DNA of 64,000 bases, taken from assembly GCA_021927905.1 (NCBI GenBank), contig BLLK01000019.1:1302001-1366000 (forward strand), written 5' to 3'. The first letter of the stretch is position 1. The number at the start of each line of letters is the position of its first letter. A model generated the notes under the pieces. It saw nothing but the letters and a program-made list of their open reading frames with translations. It had not been told where the DNA came from and searched no databases. Positions 27,506 through 37,416 of the stretch are shown here, piece after piece. A program made the position numbers and the translations under genes. The stretch is from Chaetoceros tenuissimus (taxonomy: Eukaryota > Bacillariophyta > Thalassiosirophyceae > Chaetocerotales > Chaetocerotaceae).

Positions 27506-28171
27506 TCACTCTTCAGCTGACTTTTCCAAAGCACCTTGATCACGCAACTTATTTCGTAACATGGACCAGCAATCACCTCTTCCATATTCACTGCTCAATA
27601 TGACATTTTGATTCACTTCGACACTAGCCCAAGCATCACCATCAGAATCTACATCTTTGAGTAAATTATCCAACTCGGATTCTGTAAACTCTATATAATT
27701 GAAAAAGAATTTAAAATCATCTCCAGTCACTTTACCAGCATCCACAAGCTTCATTGCATCTTGTAAACCTCCCTGATAAATACCAGACATACCAATCATT
27801 TCTCCTTCTGTTTCATCACAAGAATGAAGTAAAATAGCCGCTTCGTTGCCCATATCTCCTCCCCTCCAAAGTAAATTTTCACCAAGTTTTCCTTCGACTC
27901 CGGACATTTCACCAATTGCAAAGGGTGTCGGATGATCTACAATCACACCTCTTACACAGTATTCATTCAATTCATTGAGTCCTAATGCAAATACAAATAC
28001 TGCTGCTCTCATTAAGAAGTGATTGTATTCATGCGATGGTGCGATAAGGACTGATCCTTCTCGTACTATTGCATTCGGTCCTTTGCCTAAAAAACGAATT
28101 GGTTCATTGCTGGCTGAGAAGGAAGCAGTTGATGCTATCAGGCCAGTAAAGAGTGTTATATATCTATACAT
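27506..28171 (-). CDS. AlgH/UPF0301 (DUF179) protein, probably plastid-targeted
   Basis: 221 residues. After the N-terminal signal (MYRYITLFTGLIASTASFSA) comes an F just behind a likely cleavage site (STAS/FSAS), resembling the diatom ASAFAP plastid-targeting motif. The body fits DUF179: GSVLIAPSHEYNHFLMRAAV, RGVIVDHPTPF, LWRGGDMG and the later FFFNYIEFTESELDNLL. Function of the family is not settled; bacterial AlgH was named for alginate regulation, and plant and algal members are plastid proteins. The location is inferred from the presequence. Confidence 0.78.
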   Translation of the reverse strand: MYRYITLFTGLIASTASFSASNEPIRFLGKGPNAIVREGSVLIAPSHEYNHFLMRAAVFVFALGLNELNEYCVRGVIVDHPTPFAIGEMSGVEGKLGENLLWRGGDMGNEAAILLHSCDETEGEMIGMSGIYQGGLQDAMKLVDAGKVTGDDFKFFFNYIEFTESELDNLLKDVDSDGDAWASVEVNQNVILSSEYGRGDCWSMLRNKLRDQGALEKSAEE

Positions 28172-28693
28172 GGTCGGGAGTGATGAATCTTTTTATTTGT
28201 GTGATGTAAAAGATACGATGATACAGTACCATACGATGTCGTACAGAAGTACAGAACTCAAAACTCAAAACGAAAACTGATGGCTTGTGTTTGTTCTCAC
28301 AAATGTTCTCATTCATTTACATATTTAGCTCACCATCACTTGTTTTATACGACTTTTTGAGATGCGCGTAAATAAAAAGATTCTCCGAAAATCCATCCTC
28401 ACATTCTTGGCTAGATAATTCGGGCATTTATCTACTTGCTTCGATATATTCAATTAGTTATATTTTATTCAAGAAATAAAGAAACATTTAGCAGTTGTAT
28501 TATCTATTACTTCCCTCGTCATCGTCAGCCAATTTGGATATGGTTCAATCATTCATCATTCATTTCCTACGTAAAACATTGTTGAAATTAGCTACTGAAG
28601 ATGTTTAGTCATGTTACTTTGAAAATTTGTTTGGATACACTTATACACTTATATTCATGAGTTCATTATTGTACATGAATTTGACGAAGTTCT
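28172..28693. other. Intergenic region, left edge of the tandem duplication
   Basis: From about 28290 it is homologous to 30920-31070 and 33545-33705 (CATTTACATATTTAGCTCAC, GAGATGCGCGTAA, CATCCTCACATTCTTGG). No gene is seen. Confidence 0.55.
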
Positions 28694-29635
28694 CTACACA
28701 ACTGATTCCAAACACAAATAATCATTTCGACACATTGGACAATCAGAATGATCCATCAACCATGGCACAATACAATCAGTATGGAAAGTATGTACGCACT
28801 CATCATTCTTAGACCATGCAATATCGTCACCTTTTACATACTCTTCACAACATATAGGACAGACCTTTGGATTGATGTTTCTAGAGGAGTTTTCTTCTAA
28901 ACTTGTATGATCATTTCGTAGGCTGATATTCACCAAAATATTGTCTTTGTTTAGTACACCTTCTTCTTCAAACTTCTCCGGTAACTCGTGTATCGATAAA
29001 AGCCTTCTTGTGGACCTTTGACTAATAATTGATTCATGTGGAAAGGAAATTGTTTCAGAGCTATCATTTGTTTTGTTCTTTGAGTAGACCTTCTTGTGAA
29101 TAATATTGGTTAAAACAAGTGTGTGTCGATCAACTTGTTGAGTGTCTTCGATGTTTTGTTGTTGCTGTGTAGGTGCATCTCTTTCTTGTCGTTTACGGAA
29201 AATATCCCAGACACTTGCAAGGAATCCGAATATACCAAACACAATCAACAAGGTCGATAATATCTCATTTGAACGATCATTGCTCTCGCTCATTGTAGGG
29301 AATTCTACTAAGCAATCGCCATCATCGTACCGACACTCTGTAGTGTTATATTCGATTCCGTCACAAGTACCATCTCCAAGTTTAGAAGGGTTGTGAACAT
29401 AGCAATCAGGATAGGTTTCAATCAGACAATCACCACCATCCCATCCACACTGTATGGTGTTGTATCCTGATATCTCATCACATATTCCGTTTCTTATTCG
29501 AGATGGATCGTCAACAATGCAATTCGGGTAGTCGATGGTGATGTTGAATTCACTAGAAATGCGATATTTCATATTCTTCACTTGTTTCATCTTACTACTA
29601 TGCCAGTTGAGATTGATTATATAAATGTACCTCAA
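28694..29635 (-). CDS. LNR-TM-RING-H2 protein, copy 1
   Basis: 313 residues. Two Lin12/Notch-type repeats (about 36-110; NGICDEI...CGWDGGDC and DGTCDGI...CRYDDGDC) lie in the presumed outside part. They bind calcium through the Asp residues in known LNRs. One membrane segment follows (about 125-143, ILSTLLIVFGIFGFLASVW). The C-terminus is a RING-H2 finger (about 258-305): CPICCEEY ... CVHTFHTDC ... CPMC, the C3H2C3 pattern of ubiquitin E3 ligases. There is no classical signal peptide at the N-terminus (MRYIYIINLNWHSSKMKQ); a downstream start at M16 is possible. A transmembrane E3 ligase with a ligand- or calcium-sensing ectodomain is the likely role. It diverges from the gene at 29933. Confidence 0.82.
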   Translation of the reverse strand: MRYIYIINLNWHSSKMKQVKNMKYRISSEFNITIDYPNCIVDDPSRIRNGICDEISGYNTIQCGWDGGDCLIETYPDCYVHNPSKLGDGTCDGIEYNTTECRYDDGDCLVEFPTMSESNDRSNEILSTLLIVFGIFGFLASVWDIFRKRQERDAPTQQQQNIEDTQQVDRHTLVLTNIIHKKVYSKNKTNDSSETISFPHESIISQRSTRRLLSIHELPEKFEEEGVLNKDNILVNISLRNDHTSLEENSSRNINPKVCPICCEEYVKGDDIAWSKNDECVHTFHTDCIVPWLMDHSDCPMCRNDYLCLESVV

Positions 29636-29755
29636 CGCTTATTTTATGAATGCGAAAAAGTGAGAAGCATTTCAACTTTTTTTCTTTCAGCGAAGAATCG
29701 AATCTGTTTGGCCGACGTTCGCGGAAAAGCTGTTCTTCGCGGCATAAATACAACC

Positions 29756-29792
29756 GGCGCGCCAAAAAAATGTTCTTTTTTTATTTCCCGCC
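29756..29792. promoter_or_regulatory. E2F-like sites in the divergent promoter, unit 1
   Basis: GGCGCGCCAAAAAAA (29756-29770) and TTTCCCGCC (29784-29792) fit the E2F/DP consensus TTTSSCGC. They lie between the RING gene (start 29635, minus) and the LNR gene (start 29933, plus). Expression linked to the cell cycle is a reasonable inference. Confidence 0.5.
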
Positions 29793-29932
29793 AGAAAATC
29801 CAATAAGTAATTCAAGACGTACTATGTTCATGTCGCATCGTGTCATCCTCACTTTTTCTTTTCTGATCCATCAAGAAAAAGAGAGAACCTTTGCACACAC
29901 ATTTATAACATTACATCGATTGAAAGGAGAAA

Positions 29933-30685
29933 ATGAAGAATAGACATTCACAAAAAAGCAAAACAAACGGCGATTCGTTCTTTAGATATTCTAGTGGAGA
30001 AGGTGTCACGTCAACTATTGCTTCTGGTGTAAAGAATCTTGTTGGCAGCAATCGTAGACAAACATCTACATTATATCCAAATTGCACAGTAAATACTTCA
30101 CAGTTTTTGGGAGACGGTAAATGTGATAATTACAAAGAAACTGGAGATTTCAATTCTATTGAATGTGGATTTGATGCTGGAGATTGTATCGAATTTAATC
30201 AAAACTATCCAAATTGTACAGCCTACTTGCCAGATATGGTTCTGGGAAATGGCTGGTGTAGTGTAGACTATAACACGGAAGAATGTGGTTACGATGGAGG
30301 TGATTGCATCGAGTTCAATGAAAAGTACCCAAATTGTACAGCTCCCTACTTTTACCCTGAATTGATTGGAAATGGCCGTTGCGATGACTACGAGCCATAC
30401 AACACCAACGAATGTGGTTTTGATGAGGGAGATTGCTTGAACGAATGCTCTGGATTGACTTGTTATTCAACAGAGGTAAAAGCTGGAATTGGCATAGCAG
30501 TTGTATTGACCGGTCTTGGACTATGTTATTTTAGTAGTAGACGTTGTCAACAGTCAAAAGTTGATAATGGTGCATCTTCAGCAGAGGCGGATACTCCTGA
30601 AACTCCTCTTCCTCAACAATACCCAAACAAAAAGTACCATTCGCCTGGTGGAAATGAATGGCACTCAACATTTGCTGTTTTTTAA
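29933..30685 (+). CDS. LNR-TM protein, copy 1
   Basis: 250 residues with three LNR repeats (about 50-175; each with DGKCDNY, NGWCSVD or NGRCDDY and a CGxDxGDC end) and one membrane segment (about 186-204, AGIGIAVVLTGLGLCYFSS). A short Pro/Gln tail (PLPQQYPNKKYHSPGG) follows. No signal peptide is evident at MKNRHSQKSKTNG, as in its partner. LNR repeats in Notch and in stealth phosphotransferases act as calcium-bound regulatory modules. Its divergent pairing with an LNR-RING gene suggests the two products act together; this is inference. Confidence 0.8.
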   Translation: MKNRHSQKSKTNGDSFFRYSSGEGVTSTIASGVKNLVGSNRRQTSTLYPNCTVNTSQFLGDGKCDNYKETGDFNSIECGFDAGDCIEFNQNYPNCTAYLPDMVLGNGWCSVDYNTEECGYDGGDCIEFNEKYPNCTAPYFYPELIGNGRCDDYEPYNTNECGFDEGDCLNECSGLTCYSTEVKAGIGIAVVLTGLGLCYFSSRRCQQSKVDNGASSAEADTPETPLPQQYPNKKYHSPGGNEWHSTFAVF

Positions 30686-31325
30686 GTGCTGTTGCAAAGC
30701 AACAGGTGGTCGTCTAGTAGTTTTATACAAAATATTAAATTCCATCCATGTTTTGAAATACAAATTCAAATAGTACATTACTGCATTACCTTGTAAAAAA
30801 CTTTCTTTGCACTTTACGTATAGGAGAAACAAGGGTCCATAAACAACGAAAAGTGCAACATATCTTTACATTTATACGTTAAATTTATTTCATCTTTTCA
30901 TAATGAGATTTGTATTAAGTAATGAACTCGCAAATGTTCTCATATCATTTACATATTTAGCTCACCGTCACGTATTTATACGACTTTTAGAGATGCGCGT
31001 AACCTAAAAAGTTTCTCCGTAAATCCATCCTCACATTCTTGGTACGATGACATCGCGCATGTATCTACTTGCTTCGATATATTCAATTAGTTATATTTTA
31101 TTCAAGAAATAAAGAAACATTTAGCAGTTGCATTATCTATTACTTCCCTCGTCATCGTCAGCCAATTTGGATATGGTGCAATCATTCAGCATCATTCATT
31201 TCCTACGTAAAACATTGTTGAAATTACTGAAGATGTTTAGTCATGTTACTTTGGAAATTTGTTTGGATACACTTTTACACTTATATTCATGAGTTCATTA
31301 TTGTACATGAATTTGACGAAGTTCT
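30686..31325. other. Intergenic region at the duplication junction
   Basis: Contains the middle junction of the tandem duplication (about 30920). It matches 28172-28693 and 33318-33705. No gene is seen. Confidence 0.55.
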
Positions 31326-32264
31326 CTACACAACTGATTCCAAACACAAATAATCATTTCGACACATTGGACAATCAGAATGATCCATCAACCATGGCAC
31401 AATACAATCAGTATGGAAAGCATGTACGCACTCTTCATTCTTAGACCATGCAATATCGTCACCTTTTACATACTCTTCACAACATATAGGACAGACCCTT
31501 GGATTGTTGTTTCTAAAGGAGTTTTCTTCCAAACTTGAATCATTACGTTGGCTGATATTCACCAAAATATTGTCTTTGTTTAGTACACCTTCTTCCTCAA
31601 ACTTCTCCGGTAACTCGTGTATCAACAAAAGCTTTCTTGTGGACCTTTGACTAATGATTGACTCATGTGGAAAGGAAGTTATTTCAGAGCTATCATTTGT
31701 TTTGTCCTTTGCGTAGACCTTCTTGTGAATAATACTGGTTAAAACAAGTGTGTGTCGATCAACTTGTTGAGTGTCTTCGATGTTTTGTTGTTGCTGTGTA
31801 GGTGCATCTCTTTCTTGTCGTTTACGGAAAATATCCCAGACACTTGCAAGGAATCCGAATATACCAAACACAATCAACAAGGTCGATAATAGCTCATTTG
31901 AACGATCATTGCTCTCGCTCATTGTAGGGAATTCTACTAAGCAATCGCCATCATCGTACCGACACTCTGTAGTGTTATATTCGATTCCGTCACAAGTACC
32001 ATCTCCAAGTTTAGAAGGGTTGTGAACATAGCAATCAGGATAGGTTTCAATCAGACAATCACCACCGTCCCATCCACACTGTATGGTGTTGTATCCTGAT
32101 ATCTCATCACATATTCCGTTTCTTATTCGAGATGGATCGTCAACAATGCAATCCGGGTAGTCGATGGTGATGTTGAATTCACTAGCGATACGATATTTCA
32201 TATTCTTCACTTGTTTCATCTTACTACTATGCCAGTTGAGATTGATTATATAAATGTACCTCAA
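31326..32264 (-). CDS. LNR-TM-RING-H2 protein, copy 2
   Basis: 312 residues, nearly identical to the copy at 28694. Architecture is the same: two LNR repeats, one membrane segment and a C-terminal RING-H2 (CPICCEEY ... CVHAFHTDC ... CPMC). Differences cluster in the linker between the membrane and the RING (for example YSKNK versus YAKDK, and NDHTSLEEN versus ND-SSLEEN with one residue fewer). All zinc ligands are kept, so it should be functional. Confidence 0.82.
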   Translation of the reverse strand: MRYIYIINLNWHSSKMKQVKNMKYRIASEFNITIDYPDCIVDDPSRIRNGICDEISGYNTIQCGWDGGDCLIETYPDCYVHNPSKLGDGTCDGIEYNTTECRYDDGDCLVEFPTMSESNDRSNELLSTLLIVFGIFGFLASVWDIFRKRQERDAPTQQQQNIEDTQQVDRHTLVLTSIIHKKVYAKDKTNDSSEITSFPHESIISQRSTRKLLLIHELPEKFEEEGVLNKDNILVNISQRNDSSLEENSFRNNNPRVCPICCEEYVKGDDIAWSKNEECVHAFHTDCIVPWLMDHSDCPMCRNDYLCLESVV

Positions 32265-32386
32265 CGCTTATTTTATGAATGCGAAAAAGTGAGAAGCATT
32301 TCAACTTTTTTTCTTTCAGCGAAGAATCGAATCTGTTTGGCCGACGTTCGCGGAAAAGCTGTTCTTCGCGGCATAAATATACAACC

Positions 32387-32423
32387 GGCGCGCCAAAAAA
32401 ATGTTCTTTTTTTATTTCCCGCC
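32387..32423. promoter_or_regulatory. E2F-like sites in the divergent promoter, unit 2
   Basis: GGCGCGCCAAAAAAA (32387-32401) and TTTCCCGCC (32415-32423) are kept exactly as in unit 1, at the same spacing. Confidence 0.5.
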
Positions 32424-32558
32424 AGAAAATCCAATAAGTAATTCAAGACGTACTATGTCGCATCGTGTCATCCTTCACTTTTTCTTTTCTGATCCATCAA
32501 GAAAAAGAGAGAACCTTTGCACACACATTTATAACATTACATCGATTGAAAGGAGAAA

Positions 32559-33317
32559 ATGAAGAATAGACATTCACAAAAAAGCAAAACAAACGGCGAT
32601 TCGTTCTTTAGATATTCTAGTGGAGAAGGTGTCACGTCAACTATTGCTTCTGGTGTAAAGAATCTTGTTGGCAGCAATCGTAGACAAACATCTACATTAT
32701 ATCCAAATTGCACAGTAAATACTTCACAGTTTTTGGGAGATGGTAAATGTGATAATTACAAAGAAACTGGAGATTTCAATTCTATTGAATGTGGATTTGA
32801 TGCTGGAGATTGTATCGAATTTAATCAAAACTATCCAAATTGTACAGCCTACTTGCCAGATATGGTTCTGGGAAATGGCTGGTGTAGTGTAGACTATAAC
32901 ACGGAAGAATGTGGTTACGATGGAGGTGATTGCATCGAGTTCAATGAAAAGTACCCAAATTGTACAGCTCCCTACTTTTACCCTGAATTGATTGGAAATG
33001 GCCGTTGCGATGACTACGAGCCATACAACACCAACGAATGTGGTTTTGATGAGGGAGATTGCTTGAACGAATGCTCTGGATTGACTTGTTATTCAACAGA
33101 GGTAAAAGCTGGAATTGGCATAGCAGTTGTATTGACCGGTCTTGGACTATGTTATTTTAGTAGTAGACGTTGTCAACAGTCAAAAGTTGATAATGGTGCA
33201 TCTTCAGCAGAGGCGGATACTCCTCAACCTGAACCTCCTCTTCCTCAACAATACCCAAATAAAAAGTACCATTCGCCTGGTGGAAATCAATGGCACTCAA
33301 CATTTGCTGGTTTTTAA
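32559..33317 (+). CDS. LNR-TM protein, copy 2
   Basis: 252 residues, identical to copy 1 through the three LNR repeats and the membrane segment. The tail differs: DTPQPEPPLPQQ replaces DTPETPLPQQ (two extra residues), and the end reads NQWHSTFAGF instead of NEWHSTFAVF. So the recent duplicate has begun to vary only in the cytosolic tail. Confidence 0.8.
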   Translation: MKNRHSQKSKTNGDSFFRYSSGEGVTSTIASGVKNLVGSNRRQTSTLYPNCTVNTSQFLGDGKCDNYKETGDFNSIECGFDAGDCIEFNQNYPNCTAYLPDMVLGNGWCSVDYNTEECGYDGGDCIEFNEKYPNCTAPYFYPELIGNGRCDDYEPYNTNECGFDEGDCLNECSGLTCYSTEVKAGIGIAVVLTGLGLCYFSSRRCQQSKVDNGASSAEADTPQPEPPLPQQYPNKKYHSPGGNQWHSTFAGF

Positions 33318-33540
33318 GTGCTGTTGCAAAGCAACAGGTGGTCGTCTAGTAGTTTTCTACAAAATAATAAATTCCATCCATGTTTTTGAATACAAATTCA
33401 AATAGTACATTACTGCATTAGCTTGTAAAAAACTTTCTTTGCACTTTACGTATAGGATGAACAAGAGTCCATAAACAACGAAAAGTGCAACATGTCTTTA
33501 CATTTATACGTTAAATTTATTTCATCTTTTCATAATGAGA

Positions 33541-33705
33541 TTTGTATTAAGTAATGAACTCGCAAATGTTCTCATATCATTTACATATTTAGCTCACCGT
33601 CACGTATTTATACGACTTTTAGAGATGCGCGTAACCTAAAAAGTTTCTCCGTAAATCCATCCTCACATTCTTGGTACGATGACATCGCGCATGTATCTAC
33701 TTGCT
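33541..33705. repeat. Third, partial copy of the duplicated unit
   Basis: About 165 bp, nearly identical to 30915-31070, ending abruptly at GTATCTACTTGCTT. It now forms the upstream region of the phosphoesterase gene at 33763. Confidence 0.88.
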
Positions 33706-33762
33706 TTTATATTCTAGAGAGTTTATCAGTCAAACATATCTTATACAAGTCAAATTAGAAAC

Positions 33763-35913
33763 ATGAAGCAAATACATCATCTATTACTTCTACTGCTCTT
33801 ACCGTTATCAGCCATTGCAGAAGAAGAATGGAGTTTTATAACGTTGGCAGACTGGCATGGCGCCGAGTCTTTTGCAGTAGACCCTTCTACCTCATCAATT
33901 AATTATCAAAATCACTTGTCAACTATTTCCTACGTGAAACAGAATTATGGAGGTGATTTAATCATATTACCTGGTGATACCAACAATGGAAAATGGGATC
34001 GTCAGCAGTTTCGTGATAAACTTGATCCAAATGGCGGAATGACGGAGCAACAAGTCATTCTACAAGCTGGTCGGAACTGTTACTCAACAATGAAAAATCT
34101 ATTTACAGAAAGTGGGTTTGAAAACATGTTGGTAGCTCTTGGCGATCATGAAATTGGTGGAAATGCTTGGCAAAGAGATAGTTTGAAAGTGAATAGTCTT
34201 TCTCTCTTTCGACAGGGCTTTGTAGAAGGTTTCAATCTGAATGCCAATGGAGACTTTATCTATGGTGATCTCTTTGGTACAGTAGATGCTAGACCATTCG
34301 GGACAGATTTTGAACAGACTTCGTTTGTGCATCGACACAAGAATGCTCTTTTTGTGACAGTGGATGCATTTACTCAACACGATGATTTATTATTTGATCG
34401 CGAGCTTGGGATTGGCGGTGAAGGAGTCGTGAGTTGTACTGTGCTCGGAAAGCATCTGGAATGGTTTGAAAATATATTGAAGGAAGCTAGAAAAGATGAT
34501 ACCATCAAGCATATCTTTGTTCAGGCTCATTTGCCAATCATTCAACCTGTGCAAAAAGTTGTGTGCAGTGGTCAGTATTTTGATCGTGGTGAAGATTCAG
34601 AGTTTTGGAGAATCATGAATGAATATAAAGTAGATGTTTACTTTGCAGGTGAAGTTCATGCAAATACCGCGACAAAGAGCAACACATCAAATTTGGTTCA
34701 GATCGTGACTAGAGGAAACATGTTTAATAACTTTTTGAAAGTCAAGGTGAATGATGATGTAATTGAGATTGAGGCATACAATGAAATTGGAGATTTGCCA
34801 AAGTTCAATAATCAATATGAGCAACATGGTTATTTGACAATTGACAAGACACAAGACGAGACGCTGATAACAAGTCAAGGAGTTTTGAAGTTGTTGGATC
34901 GTGATAGTGAACTCATACACTTGACATTTGAGGAAATATTGCCTCTATCAGAGAGACAAGTACTTGGAATGATTCACGATCAAATGGAAGAGAAATTAAT
35001 TGGAGATAGCGTTACGATGCGAGGTGTTTCCTGCGAGGAAGCTATCCTAAACTATGGAGAATTTGGACAACAATTTGATGCACAAGTTGCAAATGTTCAG
35101 CTTGTAACTGGGCGTGTTGGAAACTTTGCGGCGCAATTTGGAGAAAACTCTCGTATGTCATTCTATGGCACAGGTGCAAATGCAGGTGGAAACATTATTA
35201 GCTTTTCCATGTACATCAAGACAGGTATGAACACAGGAGAAATGATTCTTGTTCATTATGGGGCCATGTTTGGAAAGCCTAGAAATTCCAGCAAGGATAT
35301 ATTTACTTTGACTCTTGAAAATGGACGACCGAAGGTATACACCCAGATTGAATTGTTTAAAGCTACAATTGATACAACATTGAACGTCGCTGATAACAAG
35401 TGGCACCATATTGCAGTATCAATGCCAAGAAAGAGTTGCACACTTGCAGAAATTGAAATCTATGTTGACTATGAGCTTGTGGATATGGAAATTCCATCTA
35501 ACGACGAGAATATCTTTGTAACAACTAGTGGTAGGATGTCCATAGGCAGTTTTGGATACTCAGCTCCAGGATATGAAGAAGCGTTTCCTAATTTGAGCAA
35601 CTATATTGGCTTGATTGACGATTTCAAAGTCGTTTCTAGACCACTTGACTTTGCATCAACAGATTCACAAATTACAGCGAAAGAGTTTGATGTAACAGAG
35701 GGAGTGAAGTGCAATAGAAGTGGTATTAAAAAGAAGAAGATTAGAGGGAAGCTCAAAAAGTGTACACGAAGATGTACGAAAGATCCTTCCTGCGTGGCTT
35801 ATGAGTTCAAAGTTTTACCAGAAGGAAAAGGCAAACCGAAATGCTTTCTTTTGTATGAAAAGCCTTCAATAGGAGCCGAAGCTACTCAAACGAAATGTGC
35901 TATTGTAGTGTAA
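33763..35913 (+). CDS. Secreted metallophosphoesterase with LamG-like and PAN-like domains
   Basis: 716 residues with a signal peptide (about 1-19). The calcineurin-type phosphoesterase domain shows its metal ligands in order: D30xH32 in LADWHG, G71-D72 in LPGDTNNG, GDHE at 127-130 in place of the usual GNHE, H256 in QAHLP and G296-EVHA. The usual Asn of GNHE is Asp here, so catalysis may be altered. Residues about 435-630 look like a LamG/concanavalin-type sandwich (ISFSMYIKTG, WHHIAVSMP). The last 75 residues form a Cys-rich PAN/apple-like module (KKCTRRCTKDPSCVAYEF). An extracellular phosphatase or nucleotidase that binds glycans is plausible. Its promoter is the partial third copy of the LNR unit. 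Confidence 0.82.
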   Translation: MKQIHHLLLLLLLPLSAIAEEEWSFITLADWHGAESFAVDPSTSSINYQNHLSTISYVKQNYGGDLIILPGDTNNGKWDRQQFRDKLDPNGGMTEQQVILQAGRNCYSTMKNLFTESGFENMLVALGDHEIGGNAWQRDSLKVNSLSLFRQGFVEGFNLNANGDFIYGDLFGTVDARPFGTDFEQTSFVHRHKNALFVTVDAFTQHDDLLFDRELGIGGEGVVSCTVLGKHLEWFENILKEARKDDTIKHIFVQAHLPIIQPVQKVVCSGQYFDRGEDSEFWRIMNEYKVDVYFAGEVHANTATKSNTSNLVQIVTRGNMFNNFLKVKVNDDVIEIEAYNEIGDLPKFNNQYEQHGYLTIDKTQDETLITSQGVLKLLDRDSELIHLTFEEILPLSERQVLGMIHDQMEEKLIGDSVTMRGVSCEEAILNYGEFGQQFDAQVANVQLVTGRVGNFAAQFGENSRMSFYGTGANAGGNIISFSMYIKTGMNTGEMILVHYGAMFGKPRNSSKDIFTLTLENGRPKVYTQIELFKATIDTTLNVADNKWHHIAVSMPRKSCTLAEIEIYVDYELVDMEIPSNDENIFVTTSGRMSIGSFGYSAPGYEEAFPNLSNYIGLIDDFKVVSRPLDFASTDSQITAKEFDVTEGVKCNRSGIKKKKIRGKLKKCTRRCTKDPSCVAYEFKVLPEGKGKPKCFLLYEKPSIGAEATQTKCAIVV

Positions 35914-35934
35914 CTTTACACTACGTATTATGTT

Positions 35935-37416
35935 TTACTTGCAATATTTGGTTTCATCATAATTTGAATCTTCTTTTGCTTCGTCTCGCAATTTAAAATC
36001 AAGACGCTTTGATTCATGCTTTGACAAAGCCTCCCTTACCCATGATGGAATGATGGGATCTTGATTCCTACTTGAAGAAGAAGGCTGATGTATTGATGTT
36101 GTATCTAACATGTTGTATTTATTGCAGAAAGACTTCAATGGCGTATTCGAAGTATCAATATCAAATCGGGGAAGGTGTGAACTTCTTCCGACCCTATTGT
36201 CAACATGATGAGAATGACGATAAGCCTCGATGCAATGAACAGCATGTCTATCATTGCTCATCAGCGGTCTCGGTTGCCTAAACTCTCGCAAACTATTTTG
36301 CAATGGGATTTGAGTCATTGTACGATAATCTCTTGAGCGATAAGAAGTAACTTCACCTTGGCTACTTTTGAGGTGCCTACTTAAAGACAACGCAATCTTC
36401 ATTCTATTCTCTTTGTCATTTGCATAATTCTTCCAACCTCGAAGAACTTTGGTTACAATTCTGATTTTCCAATGCATGAATGCTTTCACAGAAGCTTCTC
36501 TCTTTTCTCTCGTTTCTTCTGAAAAGGAATACCATCTATTGAATATAATAGTCTTCAAAAGCATTTGCTTTGCCTCAACATGCTGCTTTGTCACTCGTCT
36601 CCAAAAGATGAAAGTGCTCTTCATCCTCATCCTTTTTGCTATGCTCGTGACCTTTCGCTTCTCTATTCTCTTTATGGAATATATCCTCTGCAGTGAAAGT
36701 GCTTAGAATATGCGTTCAAAAACGTGGATAAAACTGTTGACGCTTACCATATAATAAAAAGCCAGACCTAACATTTTGAAATCCTTTTCATCAATCATTT
36801 CTTGAACTTTTCTCATGACTATGCATCGTTTCACTATATCATCATGAATATTTCGTTTCCAAGACAACAGTACCTTCTGCAGCAGTTTCTTCTCTTTTCC
36901 TTTCAAACTTTGTTGGATCAGAACTTCGAACTGCCATGAGGTGAATACATTCGATTGAGTTATAAGATTTCGCTCTTCAAGAAAGGCATCCATCCTACAA
37001 CTTTGAATATAAAGAAATTCACTCCAACCTAGAAACGATTTCGAAAGTCTATGATAGTTTACTTCATTCCGTTTCAAATTGTAAAGTGCAGAAAGTATCA
37101 CACGTTTCTGTTGCAAAGACAGAACCTCGTGTACAATTTGAATAGCCAGTCGTTTACCTCGTTCCTCTTTAGCAAATTCTTGCCAAAGATAGAGTATTCG
37201 TTTCAAAGTTTTCTTTCTAGAATGAACAGCCTTCGCAAATAGTCTCCACGAATCAAATGCCTTGGTAAGAGAAACGTATTCCTGAAACAAAATTGCTTCT
37301 TGGATTTTTTTCTTCATGTAGACATTTTCAAGTCGATACATTTCCAAGATTGCAAACACGTTTGCAATTCGTCTTTGGCGAATATGCTTTCTTAGCTCAT
37401 TCTCTGTGGAGTACAT
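35935..37416 (-). CDS. Sfi1-like centrin-binding repeat protein
   Basis: Exon 1 is 37416-36748 and exon 2 is 36687-35935. The 60 bp intron (GTAAGC, then CTAAG, then CTGCAG) removes the stop that otherwise ends the first half. The product is 473 residues. About ten repeats with a hydrophobic-x-x-W core spaced by roughly 30 residues fill residues 40-330 (AFDSWRLFAK, ILYLWQEFAK, SFLGWSEF, VLLSWKRN, FIFWRRVTK, AFMHWKIRI, VLRGWKNYA). This is the Sfi1 pattern, each repeat binding one centrin, as at microtubule-organising centres. The C-terminal 150 residues are Ser/Arg/His-rich and disordered. It converges with the phosphoesterase gene, with stops 21 bp apart. Confidence 0.78.

Larger units (their letters stand above)
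28290..33545. repeat. Tandem duplication of a 2.6 kb two-gene unit
   Basis: The unit at about 28290-30920 is repeated at about 30920-33545, offset 2626-2632 bp, with a third copy of only its first ~165 bp at 33541-33705. Each unit holds an LNR-TM-RING gene on the minus strand and an LNR-TM gene on the plus strand. Coding parts differ at few positions. The second and third junction copies are nearly identical to each other and more diverged from the first, so the last exchange was recent. Confidence 0.92.

Noticed and set aside
27385-27591. Short minus-strand frame overlapping the ends of the GTPase and AlgH-like genes
   Set aside because: Shadow of the convergent 3' ends.
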